From Planctomycetota bacterium (GTDB lineage Bacteria > Planctomycetota > UBA1135 > GCA-002686595): a stretch of DNA of 64,000 nt. The stretch is taken from the NCBI GenBank assembly GCA_014237855.1, contig JABACD010000009.1:124001-188000 (forward strand), read 5' to 3'. Within the stretch, counting starts at the first letter, position 1, and every line of letters begins with the position of its first letter. The notes under the pieces are model-generated. The model was not told the origin of the DNA and ran no database searches. It worked only from the letters and a program-made list of their open reading frames with translations. This document shows, in pieces, positions 41,395 to 50,698 of this stretch. The translations under genes and the position numbers were made by a program.

Positions 41395-43329
41395 CTACTG
41401 GCCGTCGCCCTCGACCGGAGCTGCAGCTTCCTCCGTCGAATCGGAATCAACACCCTTGTCCGGGCTACCGGAACGCAGTCCGGTCACCTCGGCTTCGGCG
41501 AGTGCCTGGTGGGCATAATCGATGAAGCTGACCCGTACCCAGTCATCACGTAAGAGGCCCAGGTGGCGCTCGTCATTGATGTTCAGGGGACGTGCGGTCG
41601 GAGTCCTCTTCATCACCTTGGCCAGATACCAGCCATAGGGGCCGCGAATGGGGCCGGCGACGGTCCCGATGGGCGTCTTGAAGAAGATCGTGTTGACCAG
41701 CATGGCACCATTCAGGAAGTGCAAGTACGGACTCTCGCCTAGCAAGGAGCGCATGTCGTTCCTCGTACGCTCGCCAAAGCGACCCAGCTTCTTGTAGCCA
41801 TGGTCAGAGCCGGGGCGGCCAACCGTGGGCGGCGGGGGGTCCCAGAACTCACTGTGCTCATCGATCAGGCGGGACCAGAAGTCATGGGGCTCCATGACCT
41901 CCGCATCCGCCGGGAGCTCCTCTCCAGCTGCGGCAGCCTCCATGCGCTTCTTGCGGTACTCCGCATACTCAACGCCGTTTCGTTCGATCTCGGACCTGAG
42001 CCACTCCGCTTTCTGGCGACTGTTGGCCCAGCCATCGGGCAGCCAGCGGAACTCCTTGTCACTGAAGGCGCCCAGGAAGAGCACCTCGGCATCCACCTTG
42101 GCCAAGCCCATGACCTGGTTGGCGATGTTCAGGTGCTGGCGCAGCACGGGGGCGAGCCCCCCCTCCGGCGGGCTCTCGGTCTGATTCAGAACGGAGATTC
42201 GGTAGGCCTCGAGCAGGGGCATGTACTCGGCGTAGGCCTCGACGGATGGGAACATGTGCGCGCCGAGCGCGACCGACCCCAGGCCGAAGATGTTGCTACC
42301 GAAGCTCTGCTTGACCTCTTCCATGTGTGCAGCCGCATCCTCTTCGCTCAGCAGCTTGCCTTCCTTGGCAAGGCGCTGCCTGGTGGCCTCGATCAAGGCG
42401 AGGAATCGGCGGGCTTGGTTGATATCCCAGCGGGACACGGTGTCCTTGACATCGTCCCAGATCTCATCGTTGGTGACGGTCAGCTCGATGTTGCCGTCGT
42501 AGTCGAAGTCCATCGTGAGCAGGAGTTCGGGGGAGATACCGTCAATGGCGGTCTTCGTCTCGACAACGCTGTAGACCGTGTCACGAACGATCTGACGCAG
42601 GATCGAGCGGTACATCGAGTCCTCTTTCCCCATCTCAGGCTCGGGGCCGGGATCTTCGCCCGCATCCTTCTTTGCCTGCCATTCGGCCATGGCATTGTCG
42701 TAGAAGGTCTTCCGGCGCTCGTAGCTCTCCTCGAAGTCCTTGATCAGGATATCGCCAGCCTCCTGGCGCATGGCCTCGAAGGTGACGTCCGGCCAGTAGT
42801 CTGTGTTGTCAGGAACAAACACCTTGTCAAAGAGCATTTCCTGACGCAGCTCGCGCTCGTACCAGTCCTTGGCCCGGTAGGCACGGCGCATCTCGGTATC
42901 CAGATCCAGGGTCGGGTACTTGCCGGAGAAGTCGCCGAACTTGCTGAGGCGATGCTTCTCGAATTCCTCATCGGAAATCACGAAGTCCTCGCGAGTGAAC
43001 TTGATCGGCTCGGGCCCCGGATCTGCCCCGCTGGCCTTGATCGCCTCCCAGGTAGCCAGTTCATCCTCGTAACCGGCGATCCGGCGCTGGATCTCGTCCT
43101 CGACTAGAGCCACCACCCGGCGGTACTCGAGAGCGGGGCGGCAGATCCCGTAGATGAGGAAGCGCTTGATATCGTCATCGGTGATGAGGACGTCCCCAAC
43201 GTAGAGCGGTTCTCCCAGGTAATCTGCGGGAATCGTCTCTTGGGGCTCGGGGGTGACGGTCGTTTCCTGAACCGGCGTGCTGAGGACGAATCCGAGGCTC
43301 AGGCCGGCAGAGAGAAGAGAGAGGTACAT
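41395..43329 (-). CDS. Large exported protein, possible parvulin-type foldase
   Basis: 644 residues from the ATG at 43329, which gives a short signal peptide (MYLSLLSAGLSLGFVLS). The mature protein is very acidic with many Glu/Asp-Tyr-Arg segments. GEPLYVGDVLITDDDIKRF at about residue 40 resembles a SurA N-terminal strand. Near the end GPIRGPYGWYLAKVMKRTP is like the C-terminal strand of a parvulin PPIase, where product-binding residues sit. The middle is mostly helical with repeated PEP/DPGPEP linkers. Probably an exported chaperone or foldase acting in the periplasm. The catalytic fold is not certain. Divergent from 43645. Confidence 0.6.
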   Translation of the reverse strand: MYLSLLSAGLSLGFVLSTPVQETTVTPEPQETIPADYLGEPLYVGDVLITDDDIKRFLIYGICRPALEYRRVVALVEDEIQRRIAGYEDELATWEAIKASGADPGPEPIKFTREDFVISDEEFEKHRLSKFGDFSGKYPTLDLDTEMRRAYRAKDWYERELRQEMLFDKVFVPDNTDYWPDVTFEAMRQEAGDILIKDFEESYERRKTFYDNAMAEWQAKKDAGEDPGPEPEMGKEDSMYRSILRQIVRDTVYSVVETKTAIDGISPELLLTMDFDYDGNIELTVTNDEIWDDVKDTVSRWDINQARRFLALIEATRQRLAKEGKLLSEEDAAAHMEEVKQSFGSNIFGLGSVALGAHMFPSVEAYAEYMPLLEAYRISVLNQTESPPEGGLAPVLRQHLNIANQVMGLAKVDAEVLFLGAFSDKEFRWLPDGWANSRQKAEWLRSEIERNGVEYAEYRKKRMEAAAAGEELPADAEVMEPHDFWSRLIDEHSEFWDPPPPTVGRPGSDHGYKKLGRFGERTRNDMRSLLGESPYLHFLNGAMLVNTIFFKTPIGTVAGPIRGPYGWYLAKVMKRTPTARPLNINDERHLGLLRDDWVRVSFIDYAHQALAEAEVTGLRSGSPDKGVDSDSTEEAAAPVEGDGQ

Positions 43330-43644
43330 GGCGACAGATGAAGAAACGCGGATGTCGACGGAGGAGCGAACTTGGAGTACCAGATGGGGCCATAGCAGCC
43401 CCAAAAAGCAACGGCAGAGCGTACGGAGGGGCCTCCAAAGAGGCGAAGTCTTGAGCCTTCTTTTTTCGAACCAGCCCCTGGAGGGCCTTTAGGGCTAACC
43501 AATCCCTGTATCCCAGTTGTGACCGGATCGAGTAGCCCTGGCGAAACACCGCGGGCCCGGGTTGGTATCCTCTCCGGACGCGCTTGACCCGTCTTGGGCC
43601 TCTCAGCCCTCCAGCCACCCGGAAATCCGCCCTCGCCAAGGCTC
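43330..43644. other. Divergent intergenic region, no gene seen
   Basis: 315 nt between the starts of the parvulin-like gene and the plus-strand gene at 43645. The overlapping open frames here give no recognisable protein. It must carry both promoters. No strong hairpin was found. Confidence 0.45.
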
Positions 43645-44337
43645 ATGACCGCCTATCCGACCCGCACGATCGCCTACATTTGCGAGATCTACCACGCCTC
43701 CATGCCTCCGGCAACGGAGTCGATCCAGCGCTTGCACAATCGCTACTTCGAGGACGGAAATCCACCTTACTCCAGCTTCGCCGTCAGCCCGGCGGGCCCG
43801 GTGCTCTCCAATCCCGGCATGCAGCGTGGAGTTCTCTCCCAGGTCGCCTTTCTCCCCGACCGCATTCAGTTTCGCGAGGAGCTGGGGGCCATGACCGCCG
43901 AGGACTTCGGACTCCGGGTGCGACGTATCGCTGGCGATGTGGCAAGCGAGAGGAGCATGGAGGCCTACGCCGGCCAGCGAATCACCATTCGTACTCTCCT
44001 GAACCCTCGCAAGTTCGGGAACTCGATCGAGTACATGCGTGACGGGCTATTCGGATTTGGCGACATGATTGATGCATTTGAAGGCCAGCCGCGGATCTAC
44101 GGACTTCGCATGGACTTCCCCCCCAGCGAGGAGTGCCGCACGGCAAACTCCCTTCGGATCGAGAACTACTTTCAGGACGAGCGCACCCTCTTCATGGAGA
44201 ACCAGAGCTCCGCTGGACCGGTGCGTGTCTCTGATCAACTCGAACACCTCGAGGAAAACGTCAGCAGTGCCTACTCGTTCCTGATCGACAAGGCCTCATC
44301 ATTTGTCCAGGCATTCGACCTCCGCCTCGAGGAATAG
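43645..44337 (+). CDS. Protein of unknown function
   Basis: 230 residues from the ATG at 43645. It lacks a signal peptide and membrane segments, so it is cytoplasmic. Patterns include YICEIYHASMPPATESIQRLH at the start, a basic-acidic middle (GLRVRRIAGDVASERS) and LEHLEENVSSAYSFLIDKASSFVQ at the end, mixed alpha/beta. No family was recognised. It precedes the lipoprotein gene at 44370 by 32 nt and may be the first gene of that transcription unit. Confidence 0.6.
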   Translation: MTAYPTRTIAYICEIYHASMPPATESIQRLHNRYFEDGNPPYSSFAVSPAGPVLSNPGMQRGVLSQVAFLPDRIQFREELGAMTAEDFGLRVRRIAGDVASERSMEAYAGQRITIRTLLNPRKFGNSIEYMRDGLFGFGDMIDAFEGQPRIYGLRMDFPPSEECRTANSLRIENYFQDERTLFMENQSSAGPVRVSDQLEHLEENVSSAYSFLIDKASSFVQAFDLRLEE

Positions 44338-44369
44338 GACGCGAGCATCCCAAGCCGACCAGCAAGCAG

Positions 44370-45056
44370 TTGAAGAGCGCTTTCAGAGGTTGGGGATCTA
44401 TCCGGGGTCCATGGAGAGGCCTGGGACTTGGGGCACTTGCCTGTCTGATCATGGCGAGCTGTGGCCCCGCGGTAGAGCCCACCGAGGAGTGGCCTCCGGG
44501 AACCATCCTGGCGCTGAACGGCGAGCCCGTTCTGGAGCAGGAAGTCGATGCAGACATTGAAGCGATGCTTGATATCGACAACGCCTTTGTGGAGACCCAG
44601 AGGAGGCGCCTGGTGCTCATCAACATCACGCTTCCCAGGACCTACGCCCAATCCCTGGACCCTCAAAGACGAGCGCGTGCCCTGGCCTCAGCAGAGGCCT
44701 GGCTCGCTGAAGGGGACGGCGGCCCCGGCGAGGAGGATTTCGGCATCGAGGCCGAGGGCAACTGGGACAGCATCGGACTGGATGTCTGGTTGGTCGCCCG
44801 TGACATGCAGCCGGGAGAGACCACCGGGATTGTCGAGCTCCCCGGTCGCTACGCCGTCATTCGGCTCAAGGAGCGCGATGACAACCACACTCGCAATCTG
44901 GAGGTGATGCGCCTGTGTATCGAGACCTTCCCCTTCGTCGACGATCCCCAGGCGCCCTTCATGGACTTCGCCCAGGCCAAGCTGGAGATCGTCGACCCTG
45001 CCTGGCGAGAGGTGGTGCCGGGCTTCCTCAAGTACAATCAGCATTCAGAACAATGA
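44370..45056 (+). CDS. Lipoprotein with SurA-like N-terminal domain
   Basis: 228 residues from a TTG at 44370. A basic N-terminus and LGLGALACLIMASC end in a lipobox-like MASC with lipidation at C31. ILALNGEPVLEQEVDADIEAML is the G-E-x-V/I-L strand-helix that opens SurA and other periplasmic PPIase chaperones. TGIVELPGRYAVIRLKERDDN resembles the parvulin core. Probably an envelope chaperone or folding factor. It overlaps the following HEAT-repeat gene by 4 nt (ATGA, 45053-45056), the first of three coupled exported proteins. Confidence 0.72.
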   Translation: MKSAFRGWGSIRGPWRGLGLGALACLIMASCGPAVEPTEEWPPGTILALNGEPVLEQEVDADIEAMLDIDNAFVETQRRRLVLINITLPRTYAQSLDPQRRARALASAEAWLAEGDGGPGEEDFGIEAEGNWDSIGLDVWLVARDMQPGETTGIVELPGRYAVIRLKERDDNHTRNLEVMRLCIETFPFVDDPQAPFMDFAQAKLEIVDPAWREVVPGFLKYNQHSEQ

Positions 45057-45964
45057 GACTCCCCACCACCGACTGGCTCAGCTCGATCTTCTGTCTCGGC
45101 GGTGCCCTTGCTGCTCTCTCCGCCCTCCCAACGACGGCTCTCGCCTGCGAGGACGAGCCCTCAGTGGAGGCCAGGCCGATCGAGCGCCTCGAGGACTGGC
45201 CAGAGGTGGACGAGACGGCCGTCAAGTTCGAGATCGAGCGCTTGCGCAAGGCTCGCACCCCCGGAATGGGCGAAGAAGCCCACGTGGCCCTGGTCGAAAT
45301 GGGCAGCGGCACGGCTCCCCTGCTACTCTCAAGACTGCGCAAGGAGAAGAACGAAGAGGCCGCCCTCCGAATCGAGGCCGTGCTTGCCGCCATCACCGAT
45401 GCTCGGCACACCCGCTTGCTGGCAAACAGATTCGACGACAAGCAAATGGTCATCCGGGTGTGGTGCCTGGAACGGGTCGCTGTATTTCCTGACCCGGGGG
45501 TGCGTGTGGCCGCGGAGGCGGCCTACAGCGCCGCCGACAAGCGCAAGCGCGGCGCGGATCCGAAGGAGGTCCTCGCTGCTGCACTCTGCTGCGCCTCTGC
45601 TGGCTCCATGACCGGCTTTGAGGTGCTGATTGCAGACGCCGAGAAGAACTGGAATCAGCGCGAAGAGGTGCTGCTGCTCGCCCTGTCCAGCCTGCGAGGG
45701 CCGGAGGCCACCTCGCGGATTGCACCGCTCCTGGCTGAACAATCCCGGAAACGGAAGCTGACCGGCTTGCGACTACTGCATGCCTGCGGCGATCAGAAAT
45801 CCGCAGTTAGCCTGGTCGCGCCATTCCTGGATGATCCGGACAGCTCCCTGCTCATCGGCGCCGTGAATGCCCTGCGAGGGATCGTCGATGGGGAACCTCC
45901 CCTCTCGAGACTCTCGGCATTCCAGGCAGTCGAGGAAGCCAACAAGTGGAAGGCCCGGCTGTGA
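45053..45964 (+). CDS. Exported HEAT-repeat-like protein
   Basis: 303 residues from the ATG at 45053, which overlaps the stop of the lipoprotein gene. The signal peptide is about residues 5-27 (TTDWLSSIFCLGGALAALSALPTTALA). The rest is helical repeats of HEAT/PBS type, for example APLLLSRLRKEKNEEAALRIEAVLAAI and SAVSLVAPFLDDPDSSLLIGAVNALRGIV. These form alpha-solenoid scaffolds for protein binding in the periplasm. Its last nucleotide is the A of TGATG, so the next gene starts on the last base of its stop. Function unknown. Confidence 0.72.
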   Translation: MRLPTTDWLSSIFCLGGALAALSALPTTALACEDEPSVEARPIERLEDWPEVDETAVKFEIERLRKARTPGMGEEAHVALVEMGSGTAPLLLSRLRKEKNEEAALRIEAVLAAITDARHTRLLANRFDDKQMVIRVWCLERVAVFPDPGVRVAAEAAYSAADKRKRGADPKEVLAAALCCASAGSMTGFEVLIADAEKNWNQREEVLLLALSSLRGPEATSRIAPLLAEQSRKRKLTGLRLLHACGDQKSAVSLVAPFLDDPDSSLLIGAVNALRGIVDGEPPLSRLSAFQAVEEANKWKARL

Positions 45965-47193
45965 TGAGTTGCTATTCGTCGAGATCCCTGCGAGGCCTGG
46001 CGCTTGCTTGCATCAGCGGCCTGCTTCTGGGGGGAGCGCCCTGCGCACAGAAGCTGATCAACAAGGACCTGCCCAGGAACCACCCCCAGAACGACCCCTA
46101 CACTCTAGGCCAGAAAGAGCTCCTGGAGGCTGCCGGAATCCTCTCACTTGGGGGCTTCGAGTTCGGCAAGAGCGACACCGCAACCGTCGACCGTGACCTG
46201 GCGGTCGCGGACATCCGCTGGATCGAGACCGAGCACTTCGAGCTCGGCTTCGCCCTGGGGACCTACAAGGTAAGAGCAAAAGAGAAGAAGACCATCCAGA
46301 TAGAACTGACGGAGCTGAGTCAGAAACTTCCTGAGGTGAGCCTCAAGACCAAGCAGCTCGATTCCTGGCTAAGAGCTCACCTCTACGCCCATCGACTGGA
46401 GAAGATGTACGTCGAGTTCCTGGATCTCGTTCAGCTGACCGAGAGTGACTTTCCCGACGGCAGCGCTCCATGGGATATGACCGGTACCTACCGCGGTGAG
46501 GGGCCTCACCTCGGTCAGAAGGGGAAGTACGAGGTCTTGATCCTCCCCTCAGAGGGCCTCTCTGTGGCCTTTCTCGACAAGCACTTCGGCCTCCAGGTCA
46601 GACGCACCCAGCGCTACAACGTTCCTGACCGGGACACGCTGACCCTGACCATCCACACGCAGCAGGGGACGCTGAAGTCGGATGAGGCCCTGCACGGGCA
46701 TCTGGCTTTCAACCTGATCCAGAACCTTCTCAACGGGTTCGAGCACTACAGCTATAACATCCCAGTCTGGCTCCTGGAGGGAATGGCCCACTGGGCCGAG
46801 CGGCGTGTCACCGAGAACTTCAACACCTTTGACGGAGCGGAGGGCTCGCTCCCCGAGACCTCCCGCAAGTCCGACTGGGCTGCAGCCACGAAGAAGGTCG
46901 TGACCACCGGAAAAGCGCCAAGAATGGCCACTCTGGTGCGAAAACAGGGGTATGGGCAGCTGTCTCTCCCCGACCACTACGCGGTCTGGTCGATGATCGA
47001 TTTCATTCATCAGACCCGGCCTGATGGCCTCGCCAGGTTCATTCAGGCCCTCAAGGGGCGGACCGATGAGAACGGTTTTTCCGATAACTCGGACCTCCTC
47101 GGACACCACCGCAAGATCTTCAGGGAGTATCTCGGGATGAGCTACTCCGAGTTTGACACAGCCTGGGCCGAATGGGTCCTATCCAGCTATTGA
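45964..47193 (+). CDS. Exported gluzincin-like protein with degenerate active site
   Basis: 409 residues from the ATG at 45964, overlapping the previous stop by one base. The signal peptide reads SLRGLALACISGLLLGGAPC. In DUF1570/peptidase-MA gluzincins a HExxH helix precedes PxWLxEGxAxW. Here the helix reads LHGHLAFNLIQ (H244-G245-H246) and the second motif IPVWLLEGMAHWAERR. E272 in WLLEG is in the place of the third zinc ligand, but the first glutamate of HExxH is absent. It may be an inactive paralogue or use a different site. It ends a coupled three-gene operon of envelope proteins. Confidence 0.72.
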   Translation: MSCYSSRSLRGLALACISGLLLGGAPCAQKLINKDLPRNHPQNDPYTLGQKELLEAAGILSLGGFEFGKSDTATVDRDLAVADIRWIETEHFELGFALGTYKVRAKEKKTIQIELTELSQKLPEVSLKTKQLDSWLRAHLYAHRLEKMYVEFLDLVQLTESDFPDGSAPWDMTGTYRGEGPHLGQKGKYEVLILPSEGLSVAFLDKHFGLQVRRTQRYNVPDRDTLTLTIHTQQGTLKSDEALHGHLAFNLIQNLLNGFEHYSYNIPVWLLEGMAHWAERRVTENFNTFDGAEGSLPETSRKSDWAAATKKVVTTGKAPRMATLVRKQGYGQLSLPDHYAVWSMIDFIHQTRPDGLARFIQALKGRTDENGFSDNSDLLGHHRKIFREYLGMSYSEFDTAWAEWVLSSY

Positions 47194-47299
47194 CCTGGGA
47201 GTGTTTGAGTCCCATGCATGCTGTTCCCTCGGCGTCAATAGCCCGGGATTCGGCCAAGAAAGGGCGGTCGAGGTGCCGATGTACCCGACCTGGCGAATG

Positions 47300-47319
47300 A
47301 TCTCCCCCTGCCGGGAGAT
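47300..47319. other. Short inverted repeat before the radical SAM pair
   Basis: ATCTCCC and GGGAGAT flank a 6-nt loop, 68 nt upstream of the first radical SAM gene. It is too short to be a strong terminator; it may be a 5' leader structure or operator. Little confidence. Confidence 0.3.
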
Positions 47320-47386
47320 GGGGTGTTAGCATTACGCTCACGTTAGGTTTCCATAATGGGCCTCCGCTGGCTCGCCAATCCTCTCG

Positions 47387-48982
47387 ATGATCCTGCAAAA
47401 GAAGCGAATCGTGCTCTTCCTCCCCCATCGGGCCGATCCAGCCCAGGGAATCAGGGTGAGCGCAGACCTCCTACCTCTGGAGCTACTCCAGATCGCCGGT
47501 ATACCGGACCGGGAGGGTTATGAAGTCGTGATCATCGACGCCATGGTCCATGATGACTACATGGATCGCATCGCAGAAGCCTGCGATGGAGCCCTGCTCT
47601 TCGGCAGCTCCTGCATCCTGGGATTCCAGGTGGCCCATGGAGCGGAGGTAGCCAAGGCTGTGCGACAGCGCTTTCCAGACCTGCCAATCATCTGGGGAGG
47701 CTGGTTCCCCAGCGTGCTCCCCGAGCAGTACCTGACCGAAGGCATCGCCGACGCCGTTGCGCTGGGACAGGGCGAATTCACCTTCTGGGAGTACATCCAG
47801 GCCATCGAGAGCGGCGAGGACACCGCGAGTGTCCCTGGCCTCGTCATCCTCCGCGATGGCAAGCCCCACTACACCGCTCACCGCAAGGTGGTGGGCTTCA
47901 ACGATATCCCCGACGTGCCCTGGCACCTCCTGGACTTCGAGGCCTACGTCGCGCTGCAGAACGACAAGTCCAACAAGTGGAAGGTACGACACAAGTACGC
48001 CGATCCGTGGGACATGAAGCCCGGCACAGAGCTGCGCGGCTTCAGCTTCTACTCGAGCTTCGGTTGTCCTGAACCCTGCACCTTCTGCTGCAGCCCGGGC
48101 GTGACCAGTCGTCGCTGGAAGGCCATTCCAGGTGACGTGCTCGGCGAGAGAATCCTGGAGTGCTACGAGAGGTTCAACTTCAACGTCTTGCGCTTCCAGG
48201 ACGCCAACTTCGGCGTTGCAGAGAAGCGCTCGAACGCCTTCTGCGATTCGTTGATAGACGCGGGCAGCCCCTTCTGGTGGAACGGGACCTACGAGATCGA
48301 GACCATCGCCCGCTACTCGGACGAGTCTCTCGACAGACTGGCCCAGTCTCGCTTCCACATGGCCGCTTTGGGCGCCGAGGCCGGCACCGAGGAGCAGCAG
48401 TCTCGGATCAAGAAGAAGATCGACATCCGCAACAACCTGGCCCCGGCACTCTCGCGCCTGAACGAGCGAGGAATCCAGACCGGTGTTTCCTGGATCATCG
48501 GCTACCCCGAGGAGTCGACCCAGTCGATGCTGGACACGATCACCGTGGCCGCCAAGACCAAGCACATGTTCCCGAATTCGCCGAGCGACGTCTTCCCGTT
48601 CAGCGCGATCCCGGGGAGTGAGGACTACGAGATCGCGCTGCGCAACGGGCACAAGCCCCCGCAGACCCTGCAGGAGTGGGGTGACGTCCTCGAGTACAAG
48701 TATGAGATCGGCGGGAGCGGACTCCCTGAGGACGTACTTCGCCGCTGGCGCCGCTACGGGGTCACATCGACCTTCTATGACGGTCTCGCCAAGGAGGGCT
48801 CGGGCCTGGTCCGAGACCTGATGCGCAAGATTTCCGGCTGGAGACTGCGTACCAACAATTTCGACTTCCCGATCGAGCAGAAGCTGTTCCACACCCTCGT
48901 GCGCCTCTCTGGCAACCGAACCCAGCAGAACGATCTCGGGTCCAACAAGTCATCCGCCTCGACCACCAGCGTCACAGCCTAG
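47387..48982 (+). CDS. B12-type radical SAM enzyme, first of a tandem pair
   Basis: 531 residues. The N-terminal half has a Rossmann-like B12-binding domain layout (RIVLFLPHRADPAQG, YEVVIIDAMVHDDYM, LPIIWGGWFPSV, VALGQGEFTF) but I see no DxHxxG motif, as in many BchE-like enzymes. The radical SAM motif is CPEPCTFCC at 227-235 (C227, C231, C234). WIIGYPEES follows in the barrel. These enzymes use cobalamin and the SAM radical to methylate or rearrange unactivated carbons. The next gene is a close paralogue only 4 nt away. Substrate unknown. Confidence 0.93.
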   Translation: MILQKKRIVLFLPHRADPAQGIRVSADLLPLELLQIAGIPDREGYEVVIIDAMVHDDYMDRIAEACDGALLFGSSCILGFQVAHGAEVAKAVRQRFPDLPIIWGGWFPSVLPEQYLTEGIADAVALGQGEFTFWEYIQAIESGEDTASVPGLVILRDGKPHYTAHRKVVGFNDIPDVPWHLLDFEAYVALQNDKSNKWKVRHKYADPWDMKPGTELRGFSFYSSFGCPEPCTFCCSPGVTSRRWKAIPGDVLGERILECYERFNFNVLRFQDANFGVAEKRSNAFCDSLIDAGSPFWWNGTYEIETIARYSDESLDRLAQSRFHMAALGAEAGTEEQQSRIKKKIDIRNNLAPALSRLNERGIQTGVSWIIGYPEESTQSMLDTITVAAKTKHMFPNSPSDVFPFSAIPGSEDYEIALRNGHKPPQTLQEWGDVLEYKYEIGGSGLPEDVLRRWRRYGVTSTFYDGLAKEGSGLVRDLMRKISGWRLRTNNFDFPIEQKLFHTLVRLSGNRTQQNDLGSNKSSASTTSVTA

Positions 48983-48986
48983 TCCA

Positions 48987-50543
48987 GTGATTCAGCGACA
49001 CTCATCCAAGAAAGTCGTCCTGTTCCTGCCTCATCGCGCAGATCCAAAGCGCGGTGAGCGCTTCAGCGCAGACCTCTTGCCCCTGGAGCTCCTGCAGATC
49101 GCATCCGGCCCCGTGGCCGACGGCTATGAGATCGTGATGATCGACGCCATGATCGAGCCGGACTACATGAGCAAGCTCCTCGAGGCCTGCGATGGCGCCC
49201 TGTGCTTCGCCAGCTCCTGCATCCTCGGCTACCAGGTCTACGACGGTTTCTTGGCCGCCAAGGCCGTGCGAGAGAAGTACCCCAATCTCCCCATCATCTG
49301 GGGCGGCTGGTTCCCGAGCGTCACGCCGGAGATGTACCTCGATAATGACATCGCTGACGCCGTCGGCATCGGCCAGGGCGAGCTGACCTTCCGAGACGTT
49401 GTCAATGCCATCGCCTCCGGTGAGGACCTTGCCAACGTCCCCGGATTGGCAGTCAAGCGTGACGGGCGAGTTCACTACACCGACCACCGGGCGATCGTGG
49501 GATTCGACAAGCTCGAGCCCGTGCCCTGGGATCTGCTGGAATTCGAGCGCTACGCCGAGCTCCAGACCAAGCCGTCGAACTACAAGGTTCGGCACCGCTT
49601 CCCCCTCCCTGGCAAGTGGACTCCGGACAATCCACCGCGCGGATTCAGCTACTTCTCCAGCTTCGGCTGCCCCGAGGCCTGCACCTTCTGTTGCAGCCCC
49701 GGCCTGACCGATCGTCGCTGGAAGGCCATCAAGGGCAAGGCGCTCGCCGAAGATATCGCGGAGCTCCAGCAGAGGTTCAAGTTCGACGTGCTGCGTTTCC
49801 AGGATGCGAACTTCGGAGTTGCAGAGAAGCGCACCCGCGATTTCTGCGAAGGCCTGATCGAGAACAAGGTCCCGATCCACTGGAATGGCACGATCGAGAT
49901 CGAAACCGTGATGCACTACAAGGAGGACACCCTCGATCTCCTCCAGGACTCGAAGTGCCACCTCCTCTGGGTTGGAGCCGAGACCGGTACGGCTGAGATG
50001 CAAGAGCGCATCAAGAAGCACATCGACATCGACAACATTCCGCGGGCGATCGGCAAGCTCGCGGATCGCGGCATCGTCCCGGGCACTTTCTGGATCATCG
50101 GCTACCCAGGCGAGACCCAGGCATCCATGGAAGAGACGCTCCGCAGGGCAGCAGCGATCAAGTACCAGTACCCCCTGGCCGGTTCGGAGGTCTACCCCTT
50201 CCGTCCTATCCCCGGCACCGAGGACTTCACTCAGGCAGTCAAGCTCGGTTATCAGCCGCCCGACGACTTCCACAGCTGGGGAGACTGCTTCGAGTACAAG
50301 TACAACGCCCAGAACACGCCGATCCCTGAGTCGGTCCTCCACACCTGGGATCGTTACAACAACACAGCCGCCATCTACGACCAGCACGTCCGTGAGGGGC
50401 CGAAGTGGATGCGAAAGACCCTCTCGAAGATCGCGGGCTGGCGCCTGCGCAAGGGCTCCTACGAGTTCCCGATCGAGCAGAAGCTCTTCGACATCTACGT
50501 CAGAGCCACGGGACAGGGGCAACCAGCCCCGGCCGCCGATTGA
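48987..50543 (+). CDS. B12-type radical SAM enzyme, second of a tandem pair
   Basis: 518 residues from a GTG at 48987, 4 nt after its neighbour's stop. Colinear with the first copy over the whole length (FLPHRADPKRG, SADLLPLELLQIA, IIWGGWFPSV, VGIGQGEL, CPEACTFCCSPG with C228, C232, C235, RRWKAI, WIIGYPGET, FPIEQKLF). Some segments are almost identical, so it is a duplication that has diverged. Expected role as for the first copy; the two may form a heteromer or act in sequence. A strong terminator follows immediately. Confidence 0.93.
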   Translation: MIQRHSSKKVVLFLPHRADPKRGERFSADLLPLELLQIASGPVADGYEIVMIDAMIEPDYMSKLLEACDGALCFASSCILGYQVYDGFLAAKAVREKYPNLPIIWGGWFPSVTPEMYLDNDIADAVGIGQGELTFRDVVNAIASGEDLANVPGLAVKRDGRVHYTDHRAIVGFDKLEPVPWDLLEFERYAELQTKPSNYKVRHRFPLPGKWTPDNPPRGFSYFSSFGCPEACTFCCSPGLTDRRWKAIKGKALAEDIAELQQRFKFDVLRFQDANFGVAEKRTRDFCEGLIENKVPIHWNGTIEIETVMHYKEDTLDLLQDSKCHLLWVGAETGTAEMQERIKKHIDIDNIPRAIGKLADRGIVPGTFWIIGYPGETQASMEETLRRAAAIKYQYPLAGSEVYPFRPIPGTEDFTQAVKLGYQPPDDFHSWGDCFEYKYNAQNTPIPESVLHTWDRYNNTAAIYDQHVREGPKWMRKTLSKIAGWRLRKGSYEFPIEQKLFDIYVRATGQGQPAPAAD

Positions 50544-50550
50544 CCATGAG

Positions 50551-50587
50551 GAGGTCGGGCAGCGCAAGCTGCCCGACCTCTCTCTTT
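50551..50587 (+). terminator. Rho-independent terminator after the radical SAM pair
   Basis: A perfect 13-bp stem, GAGGTCGGGCAGC with its complement, closes a GCAA tetraloop and is followed by TCTCTTT. It starts 8 nt after the stop of the second radical SAM gene, so the pair and the SenB-like gene should be separate transcripts. Confidence 0.88.
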
Positions 50588-50698
50588 GCCAGCGGTACCG
50601 GCCCTGAGATACGCTGGACAAACCACCGAGATACAGTTCATCGCCATCATGTATGCCGGCCGATACGGATTCGAGATCTAATCGGTAACCTGACCTTC

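Noticed and set aside
41800-43107. 435-codon plus-strand open frame
   Set aside because: Antisense to the parvulin-like exported protein, which has a signal peptide and family-like segments; no motif in the frame.
47483-48892. A 469-codon minus-strand open frame antisense to the first radical SAM gene
   Set aside because: It is a shadow of GC-rich third positions; composition is Val/Leu/Asp/Arg-biased with no motif, and the plus-strand gene is certain.
49002-50621. A 539-codon minus-strand open frame antisense to the second radical SAM gene
   Set aside because: Longer than the real gene, but it mirrors the antisense frame of the first copy and has no signature. Both exist only because the two genes are related and GC-rich.
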